A stretch of 64,000 nucleotides of DNA from Spizellomyces punctatus DAOM BR117 (GCF_000182565.1 NW_015971540.1:806476-870475), one strand, 5' to 3'. Positions 1 through 13,219 are shown, counted from the first letter of the stretch. Notes: generated from the letters alone by a model not told the origin. Program-made: numbers and translations.

Positions 1-405
1 TCGGCTTGTGAATAACGTCAGTACCCTATACCAAACATTAGAAACCTCTGAAGATCTTACCTGACAATATCGTCAGGAGTTTGGTAGGCTTTGAGCTCTG
101 CGACATCCTCCTGCGTCAGAAGCGTCCATGTGAGGGGAACCGAAGTCGGAGTCGCATCCTAAAGGAACATTATAAACACTTTCGCTTCAAACCAGCAAAA
201 CGTATCCCGCACCTACCTCCTTTTTGACTTCCTCCCCGAGACCAATCCCACCTCCACCTGGTGTCCCGCCCTTCTTATGCTTTCCAGCAGACTTTGTTCG
301 ACTGCTGCTCGGTCGAGTCGTCGATCTGCGATCGGCACCGGCGCTGGTAGGTGGTGTTCGGCCTGTGGTGCGCTGCGAGGGCGATGATGCGGTTGTGGCA
401 GACAT
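1..405 (-). CDS. Unrecognised protein, N-terminal part (runs off left edge)
   Basis: I do not recognise this gene. It starts at the ATG at 405 on the minus strand; the open frame further upstream offers only a TTG. Residues 1-55 are a basic, Ser/Thr/Pro-rich, probably disordered region, followed by a Gly-rich stretch and the run GEEVKKE. A GT..AG intron of about 60 nt then joins to a second exon starting DATPTSVP and containing LTQEDVAELKAYQTPDDIV, which ends at a further donor (GTAAGATC) near position 60. The rest lies outside the window. It is divergent from the large coiled-coil gene on the plus strand. The start and first intron look sound; no function is proposed. Confidence 0.5.
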
Positions 406-840
406 CAAGGAGTATCCAGTCCAAGATCGACCCCGTCTGGGTGGATTAGGCGATGTATTACGTAAGCGCCAGATCCAGATGATCGACAATGCGAGAACAC
501 TTTCCTGGATTTTGGCTACTTATGTATACAGTAGATTAACGACAGTGATGGACGATTCATCCTACAGAGATCCCAAAGTTGGTGGGATGGTCTCAACCGC
601 GAGCCGTCGGATGAGCCTTGTCGGTGTGATGGCCAATACGCGAGCGAGACGGATAAGCTCCATGGGTACTCAACTGGATCCTGCTGCCATGGCTGCTGTT
701 GTCGAGGCGCATAGAGAAAAAAAAATTGACAGTGAAAATGCGTCGGATGATGATATGGATGAGGCGGGTGTGTTGCCTGGGGGCGTTGGAGGTAGGACGC
801 ATTAGTGGAGCTGTGTGGGCGAAGTGTGCTTTCTGAGCAA
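406..840. other. Intergenic region between two divergent genes
   Basis: About 435 nt between the two divergent start codons. Open frames cross it in several phases, but none has a convincing ATG start or domain. It probably holds the promoters and 5' leaders of both genes. I see no TATA element or strong repeat. Confidence 0.4.
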
Positions 841-3800
841 CATGTATCATTATTTAGCAGCATCTAAACGACCTGGCCGCTACGATGCACTTACCGTTCT
901 CCAAAAGGTAACCTCAGACGGCCGAACTGACCGTCCCCGTCGCAGCAGTGACCTCGTAGGGCGCTGGGACACTACCCGTTCCCGTGCCGGTTCCATCGCC
1001 GTTCGCTCACTTGCCCCCGATGATACCTCTGATCCCATCACCACTCGAAAAACACCTACATCTCTCTGGAGCGGAGACGAAACAGCCGATCTCCACCAAT
1101 CCCATACACACCAACATGAGCAACTCACTGTTGATTCTTCTATTGACGACATCCGGGAGTACGGCGCATCTGTGCTTCACCCCGGAAAAGTCCTCGGCGT
1201 TCTTCCTGATGAGTACGACCGAGACGTTTACACCGAGTTTGATGAACTGTGTAACGAGATGCTGACGGTGCTGGGTGAATTTGAGACGGCGCTGGAGGAA
1301 ATGACGATTTGGAAGGACGATTTTTTGAGACAGACTGTGCCTTCCAATATCAAACTACAGCTGACCTTACTGTTTGCAAGATTGTTTCGCAGGTATGTTG
1401 TTATTTTCCTAAATATGTTGTTGAATGAGGGATCTGAAGAACGTAGATCACGTCAGTAAGTCAGAGCTCCATGAACCGGTGTTTGAGTTGGTCAAGCAAG
1501 TACGAGTCTACTCTCGACCATGGCTGGACAAGCGATATGCTCTGGTTGAATTGGAAAAAGACTACCAAAGGTGACATGACATTTACCGTTGACAAGCTGG
1601 CATGGGTCGGATCGACTCAAACCTGTTGGGCGTTTAGACAATGCCACATTATCAATGTCGCAATTCGCAAAATGGAGCAAATGCAATTACAGGTACGATC
1701 TCCAACGTCAATATTAGCTACAGTCGTTGAGCATCATACTGATTGAATGGCAGGTGGAACGCATCCGGAGCGAAAAGCGGGTGGCATTGTGGGAGAGAGT
1801 TACAAAGCGGCTGATGGTTTGTTTATGCGACTATGATTTGGATCGTAGAATCCTTGCCTAACGAAAGCAATACAGGACCTTTTTCCAGATTACGGAGAGC
1901 AATTTGTCACTGTGGAAGTGTAAGAGTCCTGGTCGGAAATGTCTCAGTCGCACCCTTATTCATGTTTATCACTAGTCCGGAAGAATCCGCTACTGAACCT
2001 CCAGACACGGCCAACACTGGAATGTCGTTCCCACAAACCCCTGCAACAGATGTAATGTCCCGTCCGTGGACAACCACGACAGCATCTGGAACCTCTCTAA
2101 ATAGTAGTATATCGAAAAGTCAATTGCGCGGTATATATATCAATGGCATGTTTTTGCTAAAAAGCTCTACTTTGTTTCTAACCTATGGCCTGCATAAAAT
2201 AGCTTCTATTCGTGAATACATAACACAAGATACGCCCACCTGGAGACGCAAAGCAAAGGACTTGGTCAAGCAATTTCAAAGCATCCTGGAGATGCAGCAT
2301 CCTAACCTCATCGCCCTCCTCGGACACTTCCACCGACGTCCGGTTCCAAAACCCGCTCAACCCGTCTATATTTCCTCTCACTCAGGAACAATCATATCCC
2401 GTTCAGCGAAAGTTCCAAACCTCCGTGCATCATGGTCTATGCTTGATCTGCGTCAATTTAGCAAGATGGAAAACGAGGAAGAAGAATCGAAACAGAGGGT
2501 ATTGAAGCGATCAAATAGTTCTGGCGTACTGTTTGCTTTGGGGAAGGATCCCAAGTTACGACGGCCATTGCCGGGTGCTGCTATTGGAAGGAGAGAGAAG
2601 ATCCATTCAGGCGGTCCGGTTCCGCATGGTAGTGGGGCATTCCGCAACGCCGGCTTTGATTCGCCGTCGGAAGAACGTAGAGAGGACACTGAAGCGTCTA
2701 CATTTAGCTTACGGGTACGGTCTTGTGATGCTGGGAGGAATCATGCATTTCATTCACGTATTCTGGTTTTAGTACCTTGATAGCATAGGTGAAGCGGAGA
2801 TGAAGGAAATCATTAATTCGTTCATTGACGAGCATCCCATGAAAATACCTGCTGACGGGTATGCTGAATTGGCACTCTGACTTCAGCTTTCGTTTGCCCG
2901 AGCTCAACATGTTTCCGAATCAGAAACCTAATTGATCAAGATCCGTCAACGAAAGCAAGCATTCATAAAGAAACGTACACTCTCCAAGATGTCATGGAAC
3001 TTACCCTTCTGCACGCCCAACAAATGCAACTCCTTCAATCCGAATACGAGTATGTCTAGCCATTTTCTTGCATTTGCTGGTAGTAAACTCATGTCACGGT
3101 CCCACGTTATCGTAACAGAGAGCGCATTCAACAGCTTGAGAACCACATGACTGAGACAGAAGCAGCTCACGAAGAAACCTGCGGCGACTACGAACGACGA
3201 ATTGATGTCCTCCAAGAGCGAGTCAAGCGTATTGCACAAGAATATATGAAGCAAGCCAAGGAAGGTACTCCACCGGACAAGCCGCATACAGGAAAAGAAG
3301 ATACATCGGATGTAACCTCCGAGGTGGATACGGACTTGCCCAGGCCTGACAGACCGCGAACAAAGAGCACAAGACGGAGGCGGAGTCGAAAGAAGAGTCG
3401 GCAGAGGTGGAGAGACAGGAAGAGTCCCATCCGGAGTCCAATACATTTGGTACAAAAGAGGGTCTTACCGGTTTGTAGTTCATTGGACTTGCTCTGTGAT
3501 TGCCTGTAGATATTCGCTTATACCTTGTCATTGAATGTGAACAACAGCCGAGACACAGGCCTGTGTTCACCAGCCCCCCGTTTTCCATGTCGGTAAGTAG
3601 CTGTTGATATGCCCACCGGAAAAAGCACACCATCTCTTTCGATATTCTCTAACTCGAAAACAACACATAGTTCATGGACCGCCTTCGGTGGTTTACTGAA
3701 GCCAAACTCCAAAAACGAAGCACCATCCAACAAAAATTCCGAAGCATCGAAATGAACGCTAACGAAGAAAGACTGGCCCAATACCACTTATTGAGACCGG

Positions 3801-4248
3801 AGAAGGATTCACCAACGGTAGAATCCGATCCGGACGTACATTTGCCTGCAGAATTTATGCCCATGCCTGGGGATGTTCCCCCACCAAAGAGGAAGGATAT
3901 TTGGGCTGAACAGGGTATAGTGTGTCCGTCAAGAGAACCACGGTGATTGTAATGTTCCTCACGTCCATTGTCTTGTTACAGGTATTAATATGCCATGGGG
4001 TGGAAGATTCAACGTGCATCGTAGGGAAATAGGGGTACGTACTACTTTCAATTCATTCTTTGGCAGACAACATGTTTCCGGTTCGACATTGTGCTTATGT
4101 CTCTATCTCTATCTGATAGGGAATGAATATTCTGAATTTATTCGATGTGGCAATGCGGTTCCATCATCCGCATCGTTCAAGAGATACACCAACCACACAG
4201 AATCAAACACCTCATGAGGAAGCCAGTAGATTTGATACCCCGCTTTAA
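841..4248 (+). CDS. Large coiled-coil protein of unknown function
   Basis: Unrecognised multi-exon gene. The ATG at 841 opens a first exon with a polar, Arg/Ser-rich N-terminus and then a helical region (VLPDEYDRDVYTEFDELCNE). A 37-nt intron (1393-1429) leads to SELHEPVFELVKQVRVYSR and then Gln/Glu-rich helices. The middle is Ser/Pro-rich and basic. A coiled-coil segment follows (QQLENHMTETEAAHEETCGD, then YERRIDVLQERVKRIAQEY), and after it a Lys/Arg-rich block. The last exons hold FMDRLRWFTEAKLQKR and a tail ending RFDTPL before the TAA at 4246-4248. Intron boundaries in the 1.9-3.6 kb part are uncertain. It is convergent with DRC11, 42 bp away. A cytoskeletal or flagellar role is conceivable from the coiled coils and context but is only inference. 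Confidence 0.5.
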
Positions 4249-4290
4249 CACAAAACTTCGTATGATTAAATATAATCAAAAAACTTGAAA

Positions 4291-7200
4291 CTACTTTTTC
4301 TTCTTCTTCGCATCTTTTCCACCACCTTTTTTCTTGCCCTTGTCCCCTTCGTCATCCAGTGGCGCCGCGAGCATAGCGGTGCGTTTCTTAACCAATGGTA
4401 TTTTTTCGTAAAAATCCTAAATGGATGCGGTTAGAGTACTCAATATGTAGTGTCAACAGGGCTTGCTTCATCTTTACCCAGTATGGTTTATCGTCATTCT
4501 TGTCAAAAGGAGCCATATTTAGAATCTGTTCGACAAGTTCATTGGTTGTGAATGGTCTCAATCGTAACTAGATGGACACAGGAAGCTGTTAAATGACTCT
4601 CGTCCGCGGTAAAACCCAGAGAAACCAACACCACTAACCAACTTCAATCGTCGATCAGTCAAGGCTCTCTCACAAGCCAAAGCAATCTGTCCCGTCGAGA
4701 GCCCATCGCTCATTCTCGTCAACAGACTTATATCAATATCCTTTACAGCCGCTGGAATTCTTCTTCCAATAAAATATGTCCATAGCGCATTCCGCGAAGG
4801 GTAATCCGGAGCTGGGACTGGTAATTGCTTCCCAAACACAGGCATCATAGCCTTCACATCCCCATCCCAGGGTTTGTTACTCGTTCCCATTACCATGACC
4901 CTATCGACAGGTTTAAGCCCCTTGACAGCTTTCAAAAGGTCCTTTTTAATTCGCTTTGGATCGGACGTATCGTCTTTTGGCACCTTTTTGGCAAAAATCA
5001 TTTCGACATTGTCAATGTACACGATGGATGGTGGATGGGCTTTGGCTACTTTGAAGACCATGTGGACCATTTTGGCAACGTTAGATTTGCCGACGTATTG
5101 TCCAGCTGTGTTGCGGGGGGTAAGGTTGAAGAGCCATGCACCCAGTTCCGACGCAACAGCGTTGACGAGCATTGATTTACCGGCACCTGTGTTTGCGATT
5201 ACTTCATTTGATATGTTTTTGGGATTGTATTTTCGTGTGGACAACGTCATACCTTTTGGTCCGAAAAGCAATACACTCGATACAGCTGGAACTTGCATCG
5301 GCTCCGAGAACCCCAGTGGGAGTACACAATATTCTGTCACCGCCTAATACTCGGAGCGCACCAGAATCAACACCAAGAGCCGCACCACTGTACAAAAGCA
5401 ATGCTCGTACCCGTTGCAATTCTCCAAGTGTTGGCTTGATAACAGGAGTCTTTGTTGAGCTTGATGCTAGCAAGTCAAACTCGCCTTTGAAATCCTCCAT
5501 GGACACCGATGGGTACTTTTTTGGGATTGTTAGCCAAATGATGATAATGGAAAACAGCATATGTGTGCCTTACCTTTTGTAGAATTCCGGCCTGGATAAG
5601 TTCTTCGACTAAAGATTCCATGGTTCGGTTGGCTGTCAGGTCTTTCTCCTTCTTACCCTTCTTTCCCCCCTGTAGGCCTATGCTGTCATTACAATCCGTT
5701 ACGATGACAAAGAGACACCTACTCGTACCTTTCCTTTGCCTCCTTTCTTTCCGCCCTTCTTGCCTTTCTTGCCTTCAAAATGCAGGACTTTGATCAACAT
5801 TCAAGAAGCTTGAATACAAACATGTGCAGATGTTACCTTTTCCGCCCTTTTTACCCTTTTTTCCCTTTCGACTTTTGCCAGCCTTCTCCCGATCAACGGC
5901 CATTTTCAAGTTTTTGAGCTCTTCTTTCAAGATTTCCATGACCTGGCCCTTGATCTTGGTGCATTGAGCAGAGAGCAGTCACTAAATGAAACGGAATCTG
6001 CGTACAGGCGATCGTTAGAGTGGTACCTCAGCTTCGACCTCTCTCCGTTTCTCATTTTTAACAATTTCCTGATCGTGCTTTTGAGCGAAATTTTCGGTTT
6101 CGTCCTTTCGTAGCCACTTTTCCCCGTAAGTTGATCGTCTAAGAAGAGTTAAATAACGAACCAAAGATATCGGTTCATGCACACTGTAACATACTCGGTA
6201 TTTATGCTAGTGAGGAAGGGGGAGTCATCAAACTTGAATTTGTTTGGATCTTCCGTTTCCTACTTGCATGCATTCGTCATATGCTGAGGTAGTCGAATAC
6301 TCATGTTGAACATACCTCCTGTTTTCCCCCCTTCTTACCCGCTGCTCCTTTTTTGGCGTCCTTTCCACCTTTTCCAGCGTCCTTGCCCTTTGCTCCTTTG
6401 CCTCCCTTTCCTCCCTTCCCACCTTTCGTAGCTGATGCTGCCGTACTAGGCTTCGATTCACCCGCCCCTGACCCATCAGCTTCTCCAGCAGCCGGAGGTA
6501 TTTGTCCCTCAGGCGTTAGCTCAAACTTGAATCCAGGCTCTTGCCAAACTTTGTCTGCGGGGAAGTCGGGAAATTTGCTGTTGATCCTCTTGTATTCCAT
6601 GTACCATTGTCGGAAGCTGTCCTGCAAGGCTTCCTTCATATCTGGTCCTTCCACCCTCATGATTCTGTTGCGATCCAGTGTAAGCTGATATAGAACAAAG
6701 GAGAGTGCATCCTGTAACTACTCACTTTTCTCTGGTATTAACAAGAGCCTGCTGGTATTCTTCTTCATGTTGCAGCTGAACGACTTTTCGGCGATTCCGG
6801 TTGTTTTCGGCTCTAACCATTGGATTATTTTTTGGGTCTTTCATGATGTTTGCCATTCCCAAGAAGATCATTTCCTCATGCATTTGCTTCTTGTAGAATT
6901 GGCGTGCCTTGTATCCTTTGTACCTATGGAAGAAAGGGTATCAGATCAAATTGGACCGTAACGACTGGTCTGTCGTCACTGTCGGCACCCACACTTTTTG
7001 AATTCGTACAGCTGCCGTATTTACTTCCATCTCCTCCTCATTTTGATCAAGCTCCTTTTCACGTTGAGCCTGAAGCCTATATGACAGTCCGATCAGATCT
7101 TGCTTGCAGCATATAGCCAACACCACAAAATGTCATACTTGATGTCTCGCATATACTTTGCCCGCAGTCTCCCCTGTCGCCCTCGCTCGTTGATCTGTAT

Positions 7201-7899
7201 AATGCGGATTGCCTCTGATATTTTGAGAGGTGGGAACGGAGGTACAGCTTCTCCAAAGCCAAACTCTTTAGCACCGAGGCCGTCCTAGGACGAGAAGACT
7301 GGTTCATCATACCGCATACGGTTTGCGTCCAAAGGTCGAGGAGCACTCACCAACAATGTTTTGTGCTGCTCGATATCTGTACCCCGCTCTTCCACAAAAC
7401 AGCGTGGAACTGGGATTCGCAGATCGTCAGGAGTTAGCTTTAGATCCAGCAGAATGTCTCCAAAGTTGAAAAAGTCTGTCAGCTCCAATTCCACCATTTT
7501 CTGCAGCCAGTGAATTAGCTATAAATCGAAATCTTTGCGTTCAATACTCATTCTACGAGGCTCATACATGCTTCAACTCTAGTATTCTTCCCATTGTCGC
7601 AAGGACAACATCTTTCATCAATCGTCGTTTCTGAGGATGTACGATTTGGTCGTATGCTTCCTATAAAAGGTTCAACTTGATACTCCCTCTCTGAAAAATA
7701 TAATATCTTTTCTGTTCTTGCATACCTCCAGTCTTCGAAAGATCTGGATATACTTGACATATAGCAACGCCAAATGCTGGAAGGCGGCTTCCCGGTCCTT
7801 GGGGAGCAGGTTGGGATCTTTGGGCGACTCATACTCTAGTTGATCAGCCAGCTGTTTATTGGCTTCTGCCCAGTACTGATTGTATGTTCGGTTTGACAT
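4291..7899 (-). CDS. DRC11: Dynein regulatory complex subunit 11 (IQ and AAA domain protein)
   Basis: Homologue of IQCA1/DRC11, a subunit of the nexin-dynein regulatory complex that links doublet microtubules and regulates dynein in motile axonemes. The N-terminus from the ATG at 7899 (MSNRTYNQYWAEA) and the blocks LLYVKYIQIFRRLE, VELELTDFFNFGDILLDLKL and LTPDDLRIPVPR are characteristic. An IQ-type motif (AAVRIQKVW) follows. A Lys/Gly-rich linker (repeats of GKGGKGGKG) precedes a C-terminal AAA domain whose Walker A (GPKGAGKS) is split by an intron. The Walker B region reads SIVYIDNVEMIF, with D-N where active AAA proteins have D-E. The tail is poly-Lys, ending at the TAG at 4291-4293. There are many short introns. 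This gene is the best evidence in the window for a flagellated organism. Confidence 0.93.
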
Positions 7900-8237
7900 G
7901 ATGGCTCATTCGGGTAGTTGTCGTTGCTTGCTGAAAACGTCTTGGATGTGATCTGATCATGTCCGACCGCTTACGTAATGAGGGCTATTACATTGGCTTT
8001 GCGGCTAATGTTAAAAGCGACAGCAGCAACTGAGATATGGAATAACAAAGGGAGTAAGGACAGGAAGGTGATCCATTTGCCAGTAGGATAATGGCAGATA
8101 TCATCGTTTCGGATGGATATTTGCCATGTTGTTTTGGCTAGTTGGTGTATCACGTGGTTTGTGATCGTGCCGTGGGGCGGGAGCAAAGGTATCGCAACGA
8201 CATTGGTAAATCTTTCATCTTGACCTAACAAACAGCT
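7900..8237. promoter_or_regulatory. DRC11/PDCD5 divergent promoter region with CACGTG box
   Basis: 338 nt between the two start codons. It contains one E-box hexamer, CACGTG, at 8151-8156, about 82 nt before the PDCD5 ATG. No TATA element is obvious. An open frame on the minus strand covers part of it but has no recognisable domain. Confidence 0.4.
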
Positions 8238-9064
8238 ATGGCGGACGACGAGCTACAAGCTATCCGAGCGAGGCGTATGGCCGAAATGCGTGCGGCTCAG
8301 GGGGTAGGTCTCTTCTTGGCGTTCTTCCAATGCAGCGATCTCAGGATTGCATTACTGATCTCTGAGATTAATCGTGCCTCTTGTAGGGATCAGCGGGTTC
8401 AATGGGACTGCCCGCAGGCATGGCAGCAGGTGGCCCACCCGGTAATTCTGCTGAAGAAGCTGAAAAGAAGAGGTAAGTCATTCACTCTCTGACCATATCA
8501 TCCTGATTAATAAACGAACGTGTTGCAGCCAAATGGAGGAGATGCGAAGGAATATGGTAGGTTCACCCAACAATGGAGTGAGATGGACCATCTCTGAACC
8601 TAGCATTATGACTGAATTTCTATCGTAGCTTTACCAAATCCTGGACAATGACGCTCGGGAACGACGTAAGAGTGGATTTATCTTGGCCGCATCATATCTC
8701 CTTGACTAACCTTTGTCCTGAAGTCGCCCGCATCAAGATTGTAAAGGCAGAAAAGGCCCGTGCTGTAGAAGATCTTTTAATTCGAATGGTAAATCTCTGC
8801 TGGGTTTGTCCTGGATATGACCCATGACGCGAACATTCATCGACGATATTTCATAGGCCCAAACCGGTCAGATCAGAGCCAAGGTCAATGAATCAACACT
8901 CATTGGCCTTCTGGAACAAATTAACGAACAAAACCAAAAAGAAACAAAGATCACCGTAAGTCTGGTCTATGTCGTTCGTTGCAGGCACATGATTAACAGA
9001 TGCTTGGACACAGTACAATCGACGACGAGAAGACGATTCGGATGATGACGATTTTGGATTGTAG
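8238..9064 (+). CDS. PDCD5: PDCD5 family DNA-binding protein
   Basis: Homologue of programmed cell death protein 5, a small conserved protein with a helical core that binds DNA and, in animals, TIP60 and the CCT chaperonin. The ATG at 8238 begins MADDELQAIRARRMAEMRA. After the first intron comes a Gly/Met-rich loop, then EEAEKKRQMEEMRRNMLYQI, LDNDARERLARIKIVKAEKA, RAVEDLLIRMAQTGQIRAKV and NESTLIGLLEQINEQ. It ends with an acidic tail DDSDDDDFGL and the TAG at 9062-9064. Five introns of about 60-85 nt split a protein of about 130 residues, which is typical family length. Motif order is complete and no key block is missing. Confidence 0.95.
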
Positions 9065-9268
9065 TTTACATTTGGGCGTAGCACAGTAGGGCATAGTATG
9101 TGCGCGGTAAGTTTCTGGAAGTTGCAGGGACTGTATTGCAAAGTTTCTCAAAATTTTCCAATATAGATATGTATATACACAATGATACAAATAATTGAGC
9201 GCGAGGCTTCTGTATTCTCCGTCTACCAAATATGATATGGGTGGGACGTGATCATTTGGGGATGTCGC

Positions 9269-12200
9269 TTAAACGATGCGGCTTTTGACCATAGTAAATC
9301 TTTCAATTCGATCCAGTTTGTCGCCGGTGGCACCCTTTTCCTCCAGTTTCCCGTCCATTGAAGATGCCTTGGAACCATCAGGTTGCCCTTTGGATTGTTT
9401 TGAGGGAAGCGCAGAAACTCGTCGCGATTCGAAACCATCCGACACAGGCTCCTCTCCCGCTTTATGCAACTGCATTGCGCGTCGACGCGCCGCCCGCTGC
9501 ATAGTTAGTCCGACTACTAATTTGAGGCACAAAAGGCTAGATGTAGAAATGACCGTTATCGCAAATGCTGAACACGCGAGGCCAGTGAGAACGCACACAC
9601 CTTAAATAGATAGCACCCAAAATGCCAACCCACATTCCCAACATCTTAATAACCCTTGCAAACTCCTTTTGCACTGCCGGATCCATGCTTACACCAACCA
9701 GTCTCCACAACGCATTCCCCAAACCCTGCACACCATCTTTCGTGAACCATTCGGCCGGACTGGGAAGAGGAGATGGGTTGCAAGCATCCAAAAAGGCTTT
9801 TACTAGTCTGGATATGCTACTGCTCAGATCTTTGTCATGAGAATATTGATCGGCATCGTCCGAGGTGGACCGGAGGTACAAAAGCATTTGCATGGTTTGG
9901 AGTGTCACGCGAATAACTAGGCACGAAAGCGGAATGGAGACAAAGCCAATTCGGCGCGCTACTGCGGGCGATTGGTCCACAAAGGTCTGTGAAAGCAAGG
10001 GCAGTGTTAGATATCAAGGGATTTTAAGATGAATTGACCACTCGTTACCCACCATCCGACGGTTGTGCTCGATATCATGATCATCCTCCTTCCCACCTTC
10101 CTTCCCGGCATTACTACCAGCTGCACGCATTCCGCTCAAATCCCTACACAGACTATCCCGAAACCGCCCATAAACGGCCGGCTTGATGTGATTGAACTTT
10201 GATATAAATGCATGTTTCAGCCAATCCACCAGGATCTCGGTGCCAAACACTACCACAACAGGTGTCGCAAGAGTCTCGATCAACTTGTAAGTGGAGGTGG
10301 ACAAAATGTAACGCACGCCCGACAGAAGGGAGGATGCGCTGGGAAAGGAAAGGACAGGCTGGAACACATTGGACGGTGCAAACATGGATGTGGAGAGATT
10401 GTAAAAGTATGAAATGGCAGATTCGAGATTACTTAAACCGCCAGTGAGCTCGATAAAGTTGCGTAACGTGATGATGCAGAGAAATACAGAGAGTTGAAAT
10501 CGTTCAACGATATCTATATCAGTCGTTAACCACCAGGTTCATGGAGGAACTGAGTAAACATCTTTCGCAACCTCACCTGCACAGCTCAACTGGAAGAGAT
10601 TTTCTTTCTCGAACCTTTTGAACACACTTCCTTTGATCTCCACAAATTGATTACTCAATAATAATGTCATCAAGGCATTATTGTACGAGTTGATGGAGAC
10701 GTTCAGAGTCATGACTTGGTAGAACAGCACGATGCTGTGCGTGAAAACATAGCATAATGCTACAAGAAAATGTTTCACCCTCCCAAGTTGTCGTTGGCCG
10801 CCGTGAGGGTTTGCTAATGTGTATTTGACAGTGGCCTTTGAAAATAGCGAATCAAGGATGTCATGCCCAAAAGCGCTACACAGTTTGTCACATATCTAAA
10901 CGGCCGCGAGGTAGGTTGTTAGAGACACAATATTCAAATGATGTACCAATAAACGCGGGTATCCTCACCTCAAGCACATTGAATATGACGTACAACTTTA
11001 TCAATGCCTGCCCTCGGACGGAATGATATATCTGTGATGCATCATAATGCTGAAGCATATAACAACAGATTCCAATCAGAGCGCCCTTCATCAAGTCACA
11101 TTTTTGCGCCGATTTTAGGTATGTTGACCTGACCAAAATAATTTGAGTCAATGTTACCTCAAATGTAGCTGAGGAGAAGATGCGCACCTGAAAATAAGCG
11201 CCTTGAACATGGTCCACAGCGCAAAAACAATCCGCAAGGGCAATATGGTGAATATATGGAGGAATGAGTCAAAGCAGATAAGATACCCAAAAAACATGAG
11301 CTAGAAGATTGACAAGATGAGAAAGCTGAAAAAACTAGTTGAGAATGGCTGAGGTGCACCATCAAGTTTCGTACCTTTTCGAGCTCGAAGGGTACACTCA
11401 AGAAATCCTGAATTCTCTCCTTCTTTACATCTGGGCTCTCATCAAAATCGGTCCCAAAAAGTTCGGCTTTAAAGTAACCCCAGAGACTTCCTATGCCGTC
11501 CGACTCGTTTGACAAACGTTCTGAGGAGCTTACAACGCCTGGATTCTTGCGTAACGGACTGCCCAGGTCACTAGTTGCTTTCCCATTGAAGGCGTCCAAC
11601 TTGGACGATATATTTCCTACTGCCGTTGGAGTACGGGACCTTTTGGGACTACCATTAGGGGAAGAAAAATCAGACGAAAGCTGGTGACCATCCTCATGCT
11701 GTACTGCATTCCACGTAACAACGTCAGCTGGTTCCAAGACGCGCTCATTCGTCGTATTCATAATTTCAGAAGTTGTGGAGGAACGATTCGTGCAATTGGC
11801 GGGGATATTGGTATGCGCCATATCTAATGAGGATGTGTCGTGTTCGTTTAAATTATCGAGGGTGAAGGATTCTGACTGCATGTGTTCGGGAAGAATAGAT
11901 TCAATGGATGTGAGACTGGAATCACATGTACTGCCGTCCAGGAGAGCATGATGCAAGAGTCGCCGATCCAGCGATTCCGATCGAAGATCTGTGATGGAAT
12001 GAGACCGGCGGTGCCCAAGTAGAAAATGGGCATTCGTGTCGGCTTCCTTCTCTGTAAAACGTCGGAACAAGCATGAGCTCTCAGCTCTCGCTGCGATTCT
12101 TGAAGATGGAATCACTCAAATGTCTTGTCTCCCCCACTTAGAAAAGACTCATTTTCCTACTTCTCCGCACTTACCATGCAGAAATGACGCTTCGTATGCG

Positions 12201-12680
12201 GAATGAAGTGCGGCAAGAGGCGAATCCCCAGTTTTTCGCCGTTTTCTAGTAGCGAGGGATGGACTTATGGGACTTCCTAGTCCATTTATGGTAATTTCGG
12301 CTTGTTGTGTGGTACACTCAGAAGGTCGATGGGCTAGGCGAAGGGGAGTCAGGGTGGAAGTATGGCGTCGTCGTAGAGGAGGAATTGGAATGTCCATTGA
12401 TGTGTCGTTTTCGCGAAGAGTCGACAAAGACTCAGAGTGGTCCGTAATATATATTACTGAGCACAAAATACAAGACCGAGTTAGTTTACTTGCTTGAAAC
12501 TGGCTCATTCTCAGGTTTGGGCCTACCTCCAAGAGCTACAGATCGCTCTCGGTCTACGGAAAGAGTTCTCTCCAAAGGAGTTTCTTTTTCAGCATTGGCA
12601 GCTGAAGGGTATGATTTTTGCGTCAAAAGCAAAGCGGGTTGGGCATTGTCAGCAGGCGATAATGGCCTGGCTGCTGGCAT
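9269..12680 (-). CDS. TAPT1: TAPT1/EMP65 family multi-pass membrane protein
   Basis: Member of the TAPT1 (yeast Emp65) family of ER/ciliary-base membrane proteins. The first in-frame ATG is at 12680 (MPAARPLSP); the frame upstream has only a TTG. A disordered Ser-rich N-terminal third holds PIPPLRRRHTS and RKRRKTGDSP. The family core follows: SLWGYFKAELFGTDFDES, FLSVPFELEK, then membrane segments including FGYLICFDSFLHIFTILPLR. The region STYKLIETLATPVVVVFGTE followed by ILVDWLKHAFISKFNHI is the family hallmark. The C-terminal membrane pair contains KMLGMWVGILGAIYLR, and a hydrophilic tail ends at 9269. Many short introns. In vertebrates TAPT1 supports cilium formation; in yeast Emp65 takes part in ER protein quality control with Slp1. 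Which role applies here is not visible. Confidence 0.88.
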
Positions 12681-13219
12681 GATGGACTCTATAGTTGAAT
12701 GCAAAGGAGATCTCGCCAGCCAAAGCCGTTTCGGAAGTTCAAAAGGTCCATTTCGCCTTCATGCACGTGATCTTGCTCATGTAAGCGTGAGATGATAGCG
12801 TGGTCAATGTCAGGTTTTTCCAATGCGCAAGGCTAGTGGAGAATTGAATAATGGAATGTGGATCCCTGTCCATTCAACAGTTGCTTTTGGAGCTCTTCAA
12901 ACTCCTGCGGTTGCAATTCACAAACGCTTCCGTGATGGACTGGTGTGTGCAATGCACCACATGCTACGGTAGTTTATGACGATCCCCGTTTCACATACAG
13001 TATTCATTTTGATACTAATCCCATGCTCAACTATGGCCATCTGCTTTGTCGTCGTCGCCATCGTCGTCGTCGTCATCCTCCTACCCCTCCTCCTCCTCCT
13101 CCTCGTCGTCGTCGTCGTCGTCGTCGTCCGAACGGCTCGTGCAAAAAAGGGCTTGGAAGGCTTCTGCGCGCTAAAATGATCTTCATATTTGTGAAACCAA
13201 TTTATATCTTTATAGCAAG
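12681..13219. other. Intergenic region without a supported gene
   Basis: Region upstream of TAPT1 holding a biased trinucleotide tract (separate entry). The open frames that cross it on both strands are driven by the repeat and lack domains, ATG context or splice support. Confidence 0.4.
13047..13130. repeat. Interrupted (GTC/TCC)n trinucleotide tract
   Basis: About 84 nt of GTC/CGT and CTC/TCC triplets on the plus strand: two GTC-type blocks flank a CTC-type block. On the minus strand one frame would give Asp then Glu runs but is broken by a TAG between the blocks; the other frames give Arg/Thr or Val/Leu runs. It is best read as a microsatellite in non-coding DNA. Confidence 0.8.

Noticed and set aside
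224-805. 193-codon plus-strand frame
   Set aside because: It is antisense to the left-edge gene, whose splice sites fit, and begins at a TTG.
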